Shown: one piece after another, positions 63,068 to 64,000 of the stretch
Position numbering within the stretch: position 1 is the first letter of the stretch
Layout: each line of letters begins with the position of its first letter
From: Gorsachius magnificus
Lineage: Eukaryota > Chordata > Aves > Pelecaniformes > Ardeidae
DNA: 64,000 nt
Reading direction: 5' to 3'
Assembly: GCA_034008185.1 (NCBI GenBank)
Contig: CM067084.1
Coordinates: 74,805,255 to 74,869,254, forward strand
The notes under the pieces: generated by a model
Seen by the model: the letters and a program-made list of their open reading frames with translations, nothing else
Databases searched by the model: none
What the model was told of the DNA's origin: nothing
Made by a program: the position numbers and the translations under genes

Positions 63068-63399
63068 GAGAAATAATGTGCTAGCTAGCTACCTGGAGCT
63101 AAAAATACATGTACAAACGTTGCTCTAAGTAATAGCTCTGAGGTAGACCACTCTGCCATCCCCTTTCCACTCCTATATTCCTTTACTGAAAGTTAAGGGC
63201 AATACCATCTCTCCAATGGCCATCAGACCGCAGTATTGCACAGAAGGTGAGATCAGTCTGGGAGCAGGCATTACAGGCCCTTTTCTGAGCTGTGAGTTTC
63301 TGGAGTTGTGTGGCTATTTCATACCCTGAGGTTTTCATTTCATCTAGGGACCCTCACACCTGAAGGCTGAATAGCAGACCGCTGTTATTACTGATCTTG

Positions 63400-63580
63400 G
63401 TTTATCTCTTTGTGCCTGTTTGCATTATCTGAATGGGAGAAGAGTGTCAGTGTTAAACGTGACTGGCACCTTGGTGTTATCTAGCCTGCAATTACAGCAA
63501 TTGCACCTCTTAAGATATTAATCAGTTGATTGCATATTTCAAATAAGCAAATTATTTCTTGAGCTCCGTGGCAGCCGTGA
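63400..63580. other. Candidate conserved non-coding block
   Basis: Unique sequence with GCATTATCTGAATGGG, GCAATTACAGCAATTGCAC, GATATTAATCAGTTGATTGC and GCAAATTATTTC words. It is dense in ATTA/AATT cores with a small inverted repeat (GCAATT...AATTGC). It looks regulatory; untested. Confidence 0.28.
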
Positions 63581-64000
63581 AGTCTGCCCTTTGCAGGAGT
63601 GCCGAAGCAGTGCTCCAACAGTCCTGATGGTGTGACCCACCAAAAAAAACAGTGATCACTCCCTAATAACCCATCATGCTACAAGCTCTACAATGACCAT
63701 AATAAAACATGCACAGACAGCCCCCAGGACGGTACAACCATAACTCCCCATCTGGCCCAGCAGCCAGTCTGAAAAGTTGCAGCAAACAATTTCCTTCCCC
63801 CGCTTTGGTACACTCATGCATCATTGACTCTGGCTCTGCCGTGCTCTGCCACTCATGAGTTATCTGGCCATTTCTAACTGACGAAAATAAATTGTTTATC
63901 TGCCTCCAAGTTGTGCAGCCTGTGTACCTATGGATATCCAGATACGTGCAGGGTATTCTGCATCTTGTGCATGGAGCTCTCACACAAGGCTGGTAGCATC

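Larger units (their letters stand above)
61962..64000. other. Unique non-coding sequence, no gene seen
   Basis: No gene is supported; the longest open frame is 106 codons (63663-63983, minus) without recognisable features. T15 lies at 62311-62325, a T run of 14 at 63054-63067 and a candidate conserved block at 63400-63580. Confidence 0.5.

Overview
This window looks like a stretch of bird nuclear genome, and I find no protein-coding gene, rRNA or tRNA in it that I can support. The bird call rests on the repeats: several 5'-truncated CR1 LINEs ending in the typical octamer tail (ATTCTATG-type repeats, read in reverse on minus-strand copies) and two solo endogenous-retrovirus LTRs of a type I associate from memory with birds. 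The base composition is AT-rich, no CpG island is visible, and all open frames are short (178 codons at most) with no domain or family I recognise. It is best read as a gene desert or part of one very large intron.

Layout. Positions 1-20,000 are almost all single-copy sequence, with microsatellites, a 27-bp exact direct repeat (5586 and 5758), a perfect 20-bp palindrome (1876-1895) and one short CR1 tail (10268). At 20,165-22,712 there is a CR1 copy, then a much older CR1 ORF2 fragment. A solo LTR with a perfect 5-bp target duplication lies at 27604-28163. A second LTR of the same family and strand lies at 41138-41722 with a different, imperfect target duplication, so the two are independent insertions and not the ends of one provirus. 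CR1 copies of two subtypes occur at 34190, 37540 and 49315. Four CR1 pieces of different ages and strands (including 49315) lie in the last 15 kb, three of them packed into 60.9-62.0 kb. Two weak MIR-like SINE remnants are at 39789 and 46750.

The rest is unique sequence. Several AT-rich blocks dense in TAATTA/ATTA-type homeodomain core sites look to me like candidate conserved non-coding elements: 1080-1345, 6780-7260, 31930-32160, 32600-32830, 42600-42960, 45740-46200, 54343-54700, 58780-59330 and 63400-63580. Two of them sit next to strong G-quadruplex motifs (32858-32891 and 54320-54342). Conservation cannot be seen from one sequence, so these remain hypotheses. I found no undescribed gene system. 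The most useful points are the repeat record, the paired LTRs, the ancient CR1 fragment and the candidate regulatory blocks.
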